Positions 6,401 through 12,693 of a DNA stretch of 15,305 nt are shown piece after piece; the stretch's first letter is position 1; the number at the start of each line of letters is the position of its first letter. The stretch comes from an uncultured Alistipes sp. Its GTDB lineage: Bacteria; Bacteroidota; Bacteroidia; Bacteroidales; Rikenellaceae. The position numbers were made by a program, and so were the translations under genes. The stretch is from contig CALGRZ010000069.1 of assembly GCA_937880705.1 (NCBI GenBank), positions 1 to 15,305 on the forward strand, in the 5' to 3' direction. The notes under the pieces are model-generated. The model did no database searches. It saw only the letters and a list, made by a program, of their open reading frames with translations, and was not told the DNA's origin.

Positions 6401-8566
6401 CTTATCGACATCTTCTTCCCGAACAAGACAAACAGCGTTGCGGGTTACTACATGCAGACCTATGGCCTTGCTGACGCGGAGATAGCGGCTGCGCGCAATA
6501 ACTCCATACTGATCAACATTCTCTTCTTCCGCGCAAATGGCGATGAGCAGACTCTCAAGATATCCAAGCGTATCAAGCGGCGTTTCGAAGGTATGATGAA
6601 GGATGAGAAGCAGCGCAAACTAATCATCGACCCCGACCATAACGCCAACAACGGTATCCTGTCGGTATACCTCAAAAACAGGCTCATCTTCTCCGACTAC
6701 GACTCGATGAAGAGCGAGCTGGATAGTATCTGCACGACGTATGGAGCCACTATTCGCAAGACCGAGCACCTCTACTCGCCACTGCTATGGCAGATAAAAC
6801 AGATGTACAAGGACAAGGACAAAAAGTGCAGTCGCGAGAGTGCCATCAAGCAGGTTAACGAGATACTTATCGAGGCCTACAACTACTTCACCGAGTACTA
6901 CGACTACTCGCAGGTAGTGAAGATGATAGCATCGCTCTACCAGTATCGTATCGCGCTGGTTGAGGAGGGTGACTTCAACACCAAGCAGCCCTACGCCTAC
7001 GAGGGTCAGACCATGGAGTTCACCTTCAAGGAGTACCTCAACCATCTGCTGAAGAGTAGTCCGGCCTACGCCGACGGCACATTTATATATATCGCCCTGA
7101 CAACGATGCAGAGCCACGTCGACCCCGACATCTACAAGCATCTTGCCGACATTGCCGAATACAACCATGATGGCGTAAAGTACGACACCATCTACAAACC
7201 CAACAAGGATACCACAGCTTTGTCGAAGCCCGTACGCGAGCTTCTGTTGAGCTACAACCGAAAGACGAAGAGCATCCGGCTGGATCGTAGCTTTGTCTAC
7301 AACGTATCGATTATCAAGGTGTTGTGGTGGTTGATGAGCAGCGATCGCATGACCTTAGACCAGGCCGAGGAGTACCGCATCGAGAACAACATCCCCATCA
7401 CGCAGACCTATCTTAACATCGTCTTCAAGAGCCTTGATATAACGTCCAACAAGCTGTGGAATAAGTCCTCCCATGATAGCAAGATATTGGACGAGTACTA
7501 CGATAAGATGGTCGACTATATGGATAGCTGCTCTCTCGATAGAAACGACGTACTACACAGGAGCATACAGATGTGCATATCGTTGATAAGCACCTCGTCG
7601 AGTGTAGGTCGCCTCGAGCGCATCTTCAACGCACTCAAATTTGGTCAGTACCGCTCCCACACCGAGGTTATAGGTGCATACCTCAACCAGCTGTTGCGCC
7701 TGCGCCACAATACGATGCTGGCACATAAAACCATGGATGAGTTCCAATACTATATAAGGAACTACAAAAGTGCCATCAACATCCATATCATCAACTGCTA
7801 CCTGCACATGCTGGTCAAGATCAGCAAGAAGGAGCTGATGTACGATAGCCCAAAGGAGCCTATCATCGACGTAAGTGCCATCTTTGCGCGCTGCTGGAAG
7901 ACGCTACTCAACGAGCGTAAGATTGATGTCAACGAGCTGCTCGGCACCTGCGGTGAACAGGAGTGGAAGATCGAGGCTAACGTGCAGACCTTCTCCTACT
8001 TTGCCGACTTGTGTCCCACGCTGATAAGCACCATGAACAGTTGGTTCGATGGCGACTTTACCTACGACGACAACAAGAAGAAGTCGTGTCTGAAGGATGC
8101 GCTGAAGAACTACAGCTACTGCTACGAGCGCAAGCATAGCCGGTTGCCCGAAAGCGGCAAGGAGCTGGATAGGATTGCCGACATCGCCATCCGTTCCAAG
8201 AATGTGGCCGTCCTCGATGAGATACTCAAGGAGTATATATTCAAGTCGTATAAAGGTTCCAAGGGTTTGCGAGCGACCAGCCTTCTCTGGCTCGAGCTGC
8301 TGAAGAGGGATTCGATAAAGAACCGTGCCGCGTATATCTTCTACACCCTTGTGCTCAACATCGACGATGCGATCGGCCGTGGCGAGCGTTACCACATCCC
8401 GATCCTCAAGGAGGATACTGCACGCTGCACGCAGCTACACGAACTGCTGGCCTTCGACAAGCTGGATGTGCACACACAAGAGGACCTCAAGAGTACCTAT
8501 GCCAAGCTGAAGAGTGCTCCGGCAAAGGAGATGTTTGCCCTTATCTACGACTTTAATGAGGCATAA
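3446..8566 (+). CDS. Giant STAND-like NTPase with N-terminal TIR/DUF4062-like domain and helical-repeat C-terminus (candidate immune protein)
   Basis: This 1706-residue protein is not recognised by name. Residues about 7-170 alternate strands and helices like a Rossmann/TIR or DUF4062 fold: strand LRLFVASS, strand SFDVIAYG, strand DIFILLAD, helix TIEEYKTAHE, strand YIKVFVLK. Residues about 205-400 form a P-loop ATPase. Walker A is G227-N-T-Y-S-G-K-T234, Walker B is VYLFDD (279-284), and a sensor-like strand IIITVSGR ends at R333. Residues about 418-492 look like a winged helix. From about 500 to the end is all-helical, with repeat-like segments resembling TPR or PPR solenoids. This effector-switch-sensor order is that of STAND or NLR-like proteins, whose bacterial members include antiphage Avs proteins. 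Such a role here is inference only. There is no signal peptide, so it is probably cytosolic. Base composition changes near 5600-5740 (residue about 720-765), from AT-rich with many AAA and AAT codons to host-like with AAG and AAC. The gene is flanked by unrelated genes and no partner gene is seen. Confidence 0.8.
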   Translation: MGNRAHKLRLFVASSMTQSQRKLITGYVKAVENSFRMVGQDISFDVIAYGQSAMADLEENTQELLNRKVASSDIFILLADNNTHIGAKTIEEYKTAHEQAVRSENTTSYIKVFVLKSTEEEPVDITYTNEDGVKESFEERLSRDSQRYIQFVLRDNFEEFFKSWLQKIVVEGPDVIFSQSQLSYGNHLYKIRQGNIRKSNQRYYRRPKLDDEIDSIVRRSPLLILEGNTYSGKTRAAFELMKNREEWSKHHFHIYHVEHSIERLNAINIDLTSTNRGDVYLFDDINDIIKEDSIKDRDITPLWRLLNSFDFENPESNMASWGNTRIIITVSGRLSETDKHELYKKIFHNDGIAFVNALSHITVNFDIYDKISFKEMVDAMARDGLIQANQLRPGNYTIGSLFINTEDIYLKIKTINQRNTILLHSIVGHWRYAINSRFEGLYDEIKDLYLYLKGDSTTFDSDIEELRKEGLLITDTVNGQISRIRIDRFIVEMFENTIASEQHLSIKLNNCLLDYAKYRQEQANNDKYLVFNIAQMGYMLCDRNNFDDDHIYALVESTANLLQCQKFAYQERYLNFCLQLSEIASLAGRYPMVLCATALAKLQDFDTIINVLNILIDPANQTNSTVSLYKHTAYAMLSSSNRRLTMAQQKKITSIILDENKEWIAPFCEDDLHDVFHLSRICPYIKHDSKEIIALAANSILDGYQNKITPIKTINLRELKAMASCHTNDLDQDIMKKIYLVQLSKVIIAAFNKVDSYDEFKDAVGTLQSCCSTSPNLMEAVTKTLPVSFYKSLSSIAKRLSFENRLLLFDYVLNIDDSRGPFNNTTCPAESIEFFRTHRIMAMNQLLERLDENDAVQSYNRMISLNQYDLRTCSHLLKNELVNFEQALYIVSNGGSQKNFITLNQLMKKAETTTDANACLRLMGIADNDTTKLRDEYAFSQYLAIKSIDQKRCIELVKAWRKAHSGRTLSEVVLNIILRKFSLEQLIDIFFPNKTNSVAGYYMQTYGLADAEIAAARNNSILINILFFRANGDEQTLKISKRIKRRFEGMMKDEKQRKLIIDPDHNANNGILSVYLKNRLIFSDYDSMKSELDSICTTYGATIRKTEHLYSPLLWQIKQMYKDKDKKCSRESAIKQVNEILIEAYNYFTEYYDYSQVVKMIASLYQYRIALVEEGDFNTKQPYAYEGQTMEFTFKEYLNHLLKSSPAYADGTFIYIALTTMQSHVDPDIYKHLADIAEYNHDGVKYDTIYKPNKDTTALSKPVRELLLSYNRKTKSIRLDRSFVYNVSIIKVLWWLMSSDRMTLDQAEEYRIENNIPITQTYLNIVFKSLDITSNKLWNKSSHDSKILDEYYDKMVDYMDSCSLDRNDVLHRSIQMCISLISTSSSVGRLERIFNALKFGQYRSHTEVIGAYLNQLLRLRHNTMLAHKTMDEFQYYIRNYKSAINIHIINCYLHMLVKISKKELMYDSPKEPIIDVSAIFARCWKTLLNERKIDVNELLGTCGEQEWKIEANVQTFSYFADLCPTLISTMNSWFDGDFTYDDNKKKSCLKDALKNYSYCYERKHSRLPESGKELDRIADIAIRSKNVAVLDEILKEYIFKSYKGSKGLRATSLLWLELLKRDSIKNRAAYIFYTLVLNIDDAIGRGERYHIPILKEDTARCTQLHELLAFDKLDVHTQEDLKSTYAKLKSAPAKEMFALIYDFNEA

Positions 8567-8591
8567 GAGAGCTATATTCACCTAATTTTTG

Positions 8592-8599
8592 TACCTTTG
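8592..8599 (+). promoter_or_regulatory. Bacteroidota -7 box for the GH20 gene
   Basis: TACCTTTG matches TAnnTTTG, 26 bases after the giant gene's stop and 40 bases before the GH20 ATG. No terminator hairpin is visible between the two genes, so read-through from the giant gene is also possible. No good -33 box is seen. Confidence 0.6.
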
Positions 8600-8638
8600 G
8601 CATCGCAACAAGCAGTCAATATATAAAACATAGATAAC

Positions 8639-10225
8639 ATGAAGCAGATAAACAGACTTCTGGCCATCGTGGTGGCCATCGTAGCGACCTGCGGCACGGC
8701 GCTGGCAGGTAGCTTCAACATCGTTCCCCAGCCCGCATATATCGACCCCGCGAGCGAGGGCGTGTATCAGGTTACGGGCAAGACCGACATCATCGTCAAC
8801 GACGAGATGTGGACCCCTGCCGAGATCTTTGCCGAGGAGATGATGTCGTACTTCCACCTTAAACGACCTATGCGCACTGCCAAGCGTGGCAAGGGCATCA
8901 AGGTGCGTACCGACCGCTTTGTTCCCGCCGAGGGCTACGAGATGACCATCTCGGAGGAGGGCATCCTCATCATCGGTGGCAGCGAGGCCGGCGTTTTCTA
9001 CGGCTTGCAGAGCCTCAAGCAGCTTATCGTAGCCAACAAGGGTGCCGTGCCCTGTGGCTTTATCGCCGATGAGCCCACGTTCAAGTACCGTGGTGCCCAC
9101 CTCGATGTGGCACGCCACTTCTTCCCGGTGGAGGATGTCAAACGCTATATCGACATCCTCGCGGCACATAAGCTCAACCGCCTGCACTGGCACCTCACGG
9201 ACGACCAGGGCTGGCGCATCGAGATCGATGCCTACCCCGAGCTTGTAGCCAAGGGCTCGATGCGTAAGGAGACCCTTGTGGGCCACGGCCTCACACCCGA
9301 GAAGTGGGATGGCACGCCCTATGGTGGCTACTACACCAAGGCCGAGATTAGAGATGTCATCGCCTATGCCGAGGCGCGCAACATAGTCATCATCCCCGAG
9401 ATCGAGATGCCCGGACATGCCCAGGCAGCACTCCACGCCCTGCCCTGGCTCGGCTGCGACGAGCAGGAGGTTGAGGTGTGGACACAGTGGGGTGTCACCC
9501 CCGAGGTTATGTGTGCCGGCAAGCAGACGACATACACCTTCTTGGAGAATGTGCTGAAGGAGGTCATCGAGCTCTTCCCCTCGGAGCTGATACATATCGG
9601 TGGCGACGAGTGCCCGAAGGATCGTTGGAAGGAGTGCGAGCACTGTCAGGCCATGATCAAGGCACAGGGTCTGGAGAATGAGGAGCAACTGCAGGGTTAC
9701 CTCGTTGCCCGCATCGAGAAGTTCCTCCAGAGCCAGGGTCGCAGGATGATAGGCTGGGACGAGATCCTCGATGGTGGTGTCACCCCCACCGCCACGGTGA
9801 TGTCGTGGCGTGGTGCCAACGCCGGTGTCTATGCTGCCAAGCGTGGCAACGACGTTGTCATGACCCCCATGACACTCTGCTACTTCAACTTCTACCAGAC
9901 CGAGAGCCGCGAGGGTGAGGGTCTGCAGATCGGTGGCCACATACCCTTCGAGATGGTCTACGCGTGGGATCCCTATGTGAACCTCGAGGGCGAGGCGCGC
10001 GACCATATCATCGGCGTGCAGTGCAACATGTGGTCGGAGTACCTCAAGAGCATGCGTGAGGTTGAGTTTATGCTGCTGCCCCGTCTGGCAGCCATGTCGG
10101 AGCTGCAGTGGGCTGCCGACCGTCGCGACGAGAATACCATCCGCGATAGGATGAACACCCTGCGCGGCTATTACGACTACAATGGTTGGAACTACGCCCC
10201 CTTCTATTTTGAGGGCAGAAAGTAG
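8639..10225 (+). CDS. Secreted beta-N-acetylhexosaminidase, glycoside hydrolase family 20
   Basis: This exo-acting enzyme removes terminal beta-linked GlcNAc or GalNAc from glycans by substrate-assisted catalysis. Residues 1-23 form a signal peptide (basic start, hydrophobic core, ending ALA before G24), so it acts in the periplasm or at the surface. No lipobox cysteine is seen. Residues about 25-143 match the small alpha/beta GH20b domain (IVPQP near its start). The barrel begins at about 147 with YRGAHLDVARHF, where R151 is the usual sugar-binding arginine. It continues through HWHLTDDQGWR (183-193) and PEIEMPGH, and carries the catalytic Asp-Glu pair D323-E324 in HIGGDE. Tryptophans lining the pocket are present (W373, W390, W465). 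At 528 residues it is compact, ending soon after the barrel without the extra C-terminal domains of many Bacteroides homologues. Likely uses are host mucin or N-glycans, or chitin-type sugars. No SusC/SusD pair is in view. Confidence 0.95.
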   Translation: MKQINRLLAIVVAIVATCGTALAGSFNIVPQPAYIDPASEGVYQVTGKTDIIVNDEMWTPAEIFAEEMMSYFHLKRPMRTAKRGKGIKVRTDRFVPAEGYEMTISEEGILIIGGSEAGVFYGLQSLKQLIVANKGAVPCGFIADEPTFKYRGAHLDVARHFFPVEDVKRYIDILAAHKLNRLHWHLTDDQGWRIEIDAYPELVAKGSMRKETLVGHGLTPEKWDGTPYGGYYTKAEIRDVIAYAEARNIVIIPEIEMPGHAQAALHALPWLGCDEQEVEVWTQWGVTPEVMCAGKQTTYTFLENVLKEVIELFPSELIHIGGDECPKDRWKECEHCQAMIKAQGLENEEQLQGYLVARIEKFLQSQGRRMIGWDEILDGGVTPTATVMSWRGANAGVYAAKRGNDVVMTPMTLCYFNFYQTESREGEGLQIGGHIPFEMVYAWDPYVNLEGEARDHIIGVQCNMWSEYLKSMREVEFMLLPRLAAMSELQWAADRRDENTIRDRMNTLRGYYDYNGWNYAPFYFEGRK

Positions 10226-10245
10226 TGGCAACAACACTATACGAC

Positions 10246-10271
10246 AAGCGCGACCTAAATGGGTCGCGCTT
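10246..10271 (+). terminator. Hairpin after the GH20 gene
   Basis: A perfect 10-bp stem (AAGCGCGACC at 10246-10255 and GGTCGCGCTT at 10262-10271) with a 6-base loop starts 21 bases past the stop. Only a mixed CTGCTTTGA follows, so the T-tract is poor, but position and strength fit a transcript end. Confidence 0.65.
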
Positions 10272-10300
10272 CTGCTTTGAGGTAGGCATCGTTGGCGGAG

Positions 10301-10350
10301 AGAGATAGGAGGGGATAGGACGGAATAGGAAGAGATAGGAAGAGACAGGA
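10301..10350 (+). repeat. Five tandem 10-bp repeats with core (G/A)ATAGGA
   Basis: Five consecutive 10-base units end in ATAGGA or a one-base variant: AGAGATAGGA, GGGGATAGGA, CGGAATAGGA, AGAGATAGGA, AGAGACAGGA. The strand is almost entirely purine. The 10-base period is close to one helical turn. It is non-coding and opposed by a similar array on the other strand about 60 bases to the right. Confidence 0.85.
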
Positions 10351-10403
10351 TATTTCGGGATAGCAGGTTGCTACCGGGTAAACGTCGGCCGCGCTCCTGC
10401 CCA

Positions 10404-10463
10404 TCAAGTCCTATTAAGTCCTATCAAGTCCTATCGACTGCGCAAAGTCCTATTCGACTGCGC
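10404..10463 (-). repeat. Opposed array: minus-strand copies of the same ATAGGA core at 10-bp period
   Basis: Read on the plus strand, TCAAGTCCTA, TTAAGTCCTA and TCAAGTCCTA follow each other at 10404-10433. They are followed by TCGACTGCGC, an AAGTCCTATT unit, and a second TCGACTGCGC. TCCTAT is the reverse complement of the ATAGGA core of the array at 10301-10350. Cores start at 10409, 10419, 10429 and 10448, so the period is 10, 10, then 19. The two arrays together form a dispersed inverted repeat. Confidence 0.8.
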
Positions 10464-10504
10464 CCCACGCCCTGCGCCACCCTACCCGTCTGCGCCCACC
10501 ACAA

Positions 10505-10537
10505 ACAAAAACCCCGAGGGCGGACTGCCCTCGGGGT
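10505..10537 (-). terminator. Intrinsic terminator of the META-domain lipoprotein gene
   Basis: There is an 11-bp perfect stem (ACCCCGAGGGC at 10511-10521 and its complement at 10527-10537) with a 5-base loop. On the minus strand it is followed by TTTTTGTTTG. It lies 22 bases after the stop. The arm sequence is almost the same as in the ridA terminator. Confidence 0.88.
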
Positions 10538-10558
10538 CTGTTACGTTGGGTTGTTAAA

Positions 10559-10975
10559 CTACTTTGACTGGAGTATAGCCACCAGAGTACCCTCCGAGAG
10601 GAAGAGCATCTTGTCGGCATCCATCTCGTAGTGAGTAACCTTGTCGAGCATCTCGAAGAATGCATTCTCGGCCTCCTGGTTGGGGCAAAGACGACGTGTC
10701 GAGCCTATATTCTCGATATGGAGGTCACGCTTATCCGACGTGGTATAGGTCGCGGTGAAGCGGTTGCAGTCACCCTGGCCGCTCACCGTGTCATCGCTAT
10801 GGAAGACGATGGTGAAGCTCTCGCCCGCGGGTGTCACATCCTTGGCCATAATCTGTACCAGCTGCCAGGTAGTGCCCTGCAGAGGCTTCTCGAGTTTCTG
10901 CGCCTTGCGGCAGTCACAGCACGACATCGACACAACGGTGAGTGCCGAGAGAAGAAATAAGAGTGTACGTTTCAT
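10559..10975 (-). CDS. META-domain (HslJ-like) lipoprotein
   Basis: This is a 138-residue exported protein. I place the start at the ATG at 10975, which gives MKRTLLFLLSALTVV followed by SMSC. That is a signal peptide with a loose lipobox at C19, or possibly C20. The longer frame from 11023 would place extra residues before the signal peptide and across the promoter. Residues about 30-136 match the META/HslJ domain: GTTWQL near the start, GQGDCNRF at 66-73, STRRLCP at 92-98, and a C-terminal LFLSEGT strand pair. HslJ-type proteins are associated with the outer membrane and with stress or novobiocin resistance in E. coli, but no reaction is known. It is divergent from ridA, with overlapping promoters. 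The cysteine cluster C19-C20-x-C22 is unusual and could allow more than one lipidation site. Confidence 0.82.
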   Translation of the reverse strand: MKRTLLFLLSALTVVSMSCCDCRKAQKLEKPLQGTTWQLVQIMAKDVTPAGESFTIVFHSDDTVSGQGDCNRFTATYTTSDKRDLHIENIGSTRRLCPNQEAENAFFEMLDKVTHYEMDADKMLFLSEGTLVAILQSK

Positions 10976-10993
10976 ATATTTCCAAATTTTTTG

Positions 10994-11001
10994 TATCTTT
11001 G
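10994..11001 (+). promoter_or_regulatory. ridA -7 box
   Basis: TATCTTTG matches TAnnTTTG. A TTTC lies 20 bases upstream (10970-10973) as a near-match to the -33 TTTG. Transcription should begin near 11008, about 37 bases before ridA. Confidence 0.65.
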
Positions 11002-11009
11002 TAGTCGCG

Positions 11010-11017
11010 CAAAGATA
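11010..11017 (-). promoter_or_regulatory. -7 box of the META-domain lipoprotein gene
   Basis: On the minus strand this reads TATCTTTG, identical to the ridA box and facing it, with only 8 bases between the two. No -33 TTTG is seen at the expected place. Transcription would begin near 11003, about 28 bases before the ATG at 10975. Confidence 0.55.
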
Positions 11018-11044
11018 ATACAAAACTTTTAAATTAATACTACC

Positions 11045-11419
11045 ATGAAGAAAGTTATTGCATCGCCTCTGGCTCCCAAGGCCGTAGGCCCCTACTCACA
11101 GGCTATCGCCTCGGAGGACACTCTCTATGTTTCTGGTCAGCTGCCCATCGACGGTGCTACCGGCAAGATGGCCGAGGGTGTCGAGGCACAGACTCGCCAG
11201 TCGATGACCAACCTCGGTCACATCCTCAAGGAGGCTGGCTTCAGCTTCGACGACGTTGCCAAGACCACCGTGCTGCTGGCCGACATCGCCGACTTCGGTG
11301 CCATGAACGCCGTATATGCCGAGTACTTCCCCAATGAGAAGCCCGCACGCATCTGCTACCAGGTAGCCGCTCTGCCCATGGGTGCACTGGTTGAGATCGA
11401 CTGCATCGCCATCAAGTAA
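11045..11419 (+). CDS. ridA: RidA family enamine/imine deaminase (YjgF/UK114)
   Basis: This 124-residue cytoplasmic protein forms homotrimers with active sites between subunits. It hydrolyses reactive 2-aminoacrylate and related imines released by PLP enzymes such as threonine or serine dehydratases, protecting other PLP enzymes. The family signature is present: GPYSQAI at 15-21, VSGQLP at 29-34, R102 in ARICYQV (binds the substrate carboxylate, equivalent to R105 of E. coli RidA) with C104 beside it, and E117 in LVEIDCIAI. N88 and Y17 are also at their usual places. Length is normal. Codon use is strongly biased to C- and G-ending codons, suggesting high expression. It has its own promoter and a strong terminator, so it is a single-gene unit. 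Confidence 0.96.
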   Translation: MKKVIASPLAPKAVGPYSQAIASEDTLYVSGQLPIDGATGKMAEGVEAQTRQSMTNLGHILKEAGFSFDDVAKTTVLLADIADFGAMNAVYAEYFPNEKPARICYQVAALPMGALVEIDCIAIK

Positions 11420-11439
11420 GGTAATACTTTACGGTTACG

Positions 11440-11485
11440 ACCCCGAGGGATAGCACTTAAGGTGCAGCCCTCGGGGTATTTTTTT
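11440..11485 (+). terminator. Intrinsic terminator of ridA
   Basis: The outer arms ACCCCGAGGG (11440-11449) and CCCTCGGGGT (11468-11477) pair perfectly. The loop contains a small GCAC/GTGC inner stem. The hairpin is followed by A and seven T residues (11479-11485). Confidence 0.92.
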
Positions 11486-11528
11486 GCCGGAGGGCGAGAC
11501 CTCCGCGCAAAAGGCCATCAATGACGAA

Positions 11529-11573
11529 AGCCCGAATGGGAGCTTCGCTTAACGAAGTGCTCCCATTCGGGCT
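11529..11573 (-). terminator. Hairpin terminator of the TPR gene
   Basis: A perfect 15-bp stem (11529-11543 with 59-73 of the same block, i.e. 11559-11573) has a further TTCG/CGAA inner stem. It lies 38 bases past the minus-strand stop at 11611. The minus-strand sequence after it (CTTTCGTCATT) is only moderately T-rich. Confidence 0.7.
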
Positions 11574-11610
11574 CTATCATCAGAGGGAGATAGCCTCCCG
11601 ACGTAGCGAA

Positions 11611-12558
11611 TTACTCTGCGGGGGTCAACGCCTTGATAACGGCAGCCGCATTCTCAACATTACCACCTGCGGTAACGCTCTTCATGGCAGCAATAGCCTT
11701 GTCGAACTGCTCCATCTCGTTGTAGGCAACACCCAGGAGGTAGTAGATGTCGCTCACACCCTCATCGGTGGTCTGTGCTGCGAGGGCAGCCTCCGAGAGC
11801 TCTACCATCTTGGCAAACTCCTTCTTACCGTAGTATGCCTGCATGGTGATCTTCTGTGCCATGGCAGCATCCTCGAGCTGCTCGGCCATAGCGATGATGC
11901 CGTCGTAGTCGTTGGCCATCTGGAGCTTTGCAACCTCGTTGTTGGTGTACATTGCCATCTTGGCCTGTGCCTCGGCGATAGCCTCTGCGAACTTATCGGT
12001 GTTCAGCGCGCTGATAGCGGTGCAGATGCGCATACCATCCTGGTACATGTTGCTGCGGAAGTAGCTCTCGGCGAGGTTCAAAGCCATATCGGTGTTGCGG
12101 GGATCAGCCTCGTAACCCTTCGAGAATACTGCAATGGCGGTAGCATAGTCCTCCGAGTTGAAGGCGTCGGCACCCTGTACCTGATATACCTGACCGATAA
12201 GCGAGCGGTTCTTGTTCATGTTGGCCACATCCTCGAAGAGCTCGGCATAGTTGGCAGCCTCGGTAAAGTTCTGGATTGCAGACTCATAGTCCTTGGCGTT
12301 GATAGCAGCTACACCCATCTTGTTGTAGCATGTAACGACAAACTTCTTCGAGCCGGCGATAGCCTTCAGCTCGTTGGGATCCTCGGTCTCGAGGTCAAAG
12401 CTTGCATCGATAACCGACTGGAACTGTGCGATAGCCTCGGTGTAGTTACCTGCTTTGGCATTGGCAAGACCCTGCTGGAAGTTTACGATAACATCGCTCT
12501 GGGCAAAGAGAGTTGTAGCACCCATAAGGGCAACAACGGTCATAATGAGTTTTTTCAT
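11611..12558 (-). CDS. Exported tetratricopeptide-repeat protein
   Basis: This 315-residue protein has an N-terminal signal peptide (MKKLIMTVVALMGATTLFAQ, cleavage near residue 19-20), so it is probably periplasmic. No lipobox is seen. The rest is helical, with TPR-like 34-residue pairs: AKAGNYTEAIAQFQSVID (about 34-51), INAKDYESAIQNFTEAA, FNSEDYATAIAVFSKGYEADP, then MALNLAESYFRSNMYQDG, and a C-terminal YYLLGVAYNEMEQFDKAIAA. TPR proteins act as scaffolds, and nothing in this sequence names a partner. The strong bias to host-preferred codons suggests good expression. It has its own leader, a likely -7 box and a terminator, so it is not in an operon with tadA, whose stop is 135 bases upstream. 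Confident as a TPR protein; function unknown. Confidence 0.85.
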   Translation of the reverse strand: MKKLIMTVVALMGATTLFAQSDVIVNFQQGLANAKAGNYTEAIAQFQSVIDASFDLETEDPNELKAIAGSKKFVVTCYNKMGVAAINAKDYESAIQNFTEAANYAELFEDVANMNKNRSLIGQVYQVQGADAFNSEDYATAIAVFSKGYEADPRNTDMALNLAESYFRSNMYQDGMRICTAISALNTDKFAEAIAEAQAKMAMYTNNEVAKLQMANDYDGIIAMAEQLEDAAMAQKITMQAYYGKKEFAKMVELSEAALAAQTTDEGVSDIYYLLGVAYNEMEQFDKAIAAMKSVTAGGNVENAAAVIKALTPAE

Positions 12559-12649
12559 AGTTTTGGTTATTGTTTAGTTTTTTATTGTTTGCCTATTTTA
12601 TTATTTGCCTGTAGTCTATGGCTATGCTCAAATTGGAGCAAACCAAACG

Positions 12650-12657
12650 CAAATTTA
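12650..12657 (-). promoter_or_regulatory. -7 box of the TPR gene
   Basis: On the minus strand this reads TAAATTTG (TAnnTTTG). A TTG lies 18 bases further upstream (12676-12678). The leader would be about 85 bases and rich in T and G. A plausible but not certain promoter. Confidence 0.5.
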
Positions 12658-12693
12658 CTACTTTTTTCTAATATGCAATACTTTAACAAACCA

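Larger units (their letters stand above)
10226..10558. other. Non-coding pocket between convergent genes
   Basis: These 333 bases hold no credible gene. From left to right they contain the GH20 terminator, the purine-rich 10-bp array, an unremarkable spacer of about 50 bases, the opposed array, a C-rich stretch (about 10461-10500) and the terminator of the META-domain gene. Transcription from both sides should end before the arrays. Confidence 0.75.

Noticed and set aside
3446..10225. Operon of the giant STAND-like gene and the GH20 gene
   Set aside because: The GH20 gene has its own -7 box right after the giant gene, its composition is uniform host type, and its function is unrelated. Read-through is possible but no functional pairing is supported.
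8582..10237. A 551-codon open frame antisense to the GH20 gene
   Set aside because: The plus-strand frame encodes a complete GH20 enzyme with signal peptide and catalytic residues. The antisense frame is low-complexity (Leu, Val, His, Gly rich), a by-product of the strong GC3 codon bias.
10301..10463. CRISPR array
   Set aside because: Units are 10 bases with no unique spacers, on both strands, and no cas genes are near.
10368..10631. Short plus-strand open frame in the repeat pocket
   Set aside because: It is a translation of the repeat array and of the antisense of the META gene. It has no start context and no family resemblance.
10976..11023. Longer start for the META-domain lipoprotein
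   Set aside because: The extra 16 residues would precede a clear signal peptide and overlap both -7 boxes. The ATG at 10975 gives a normal lipoprotein start.
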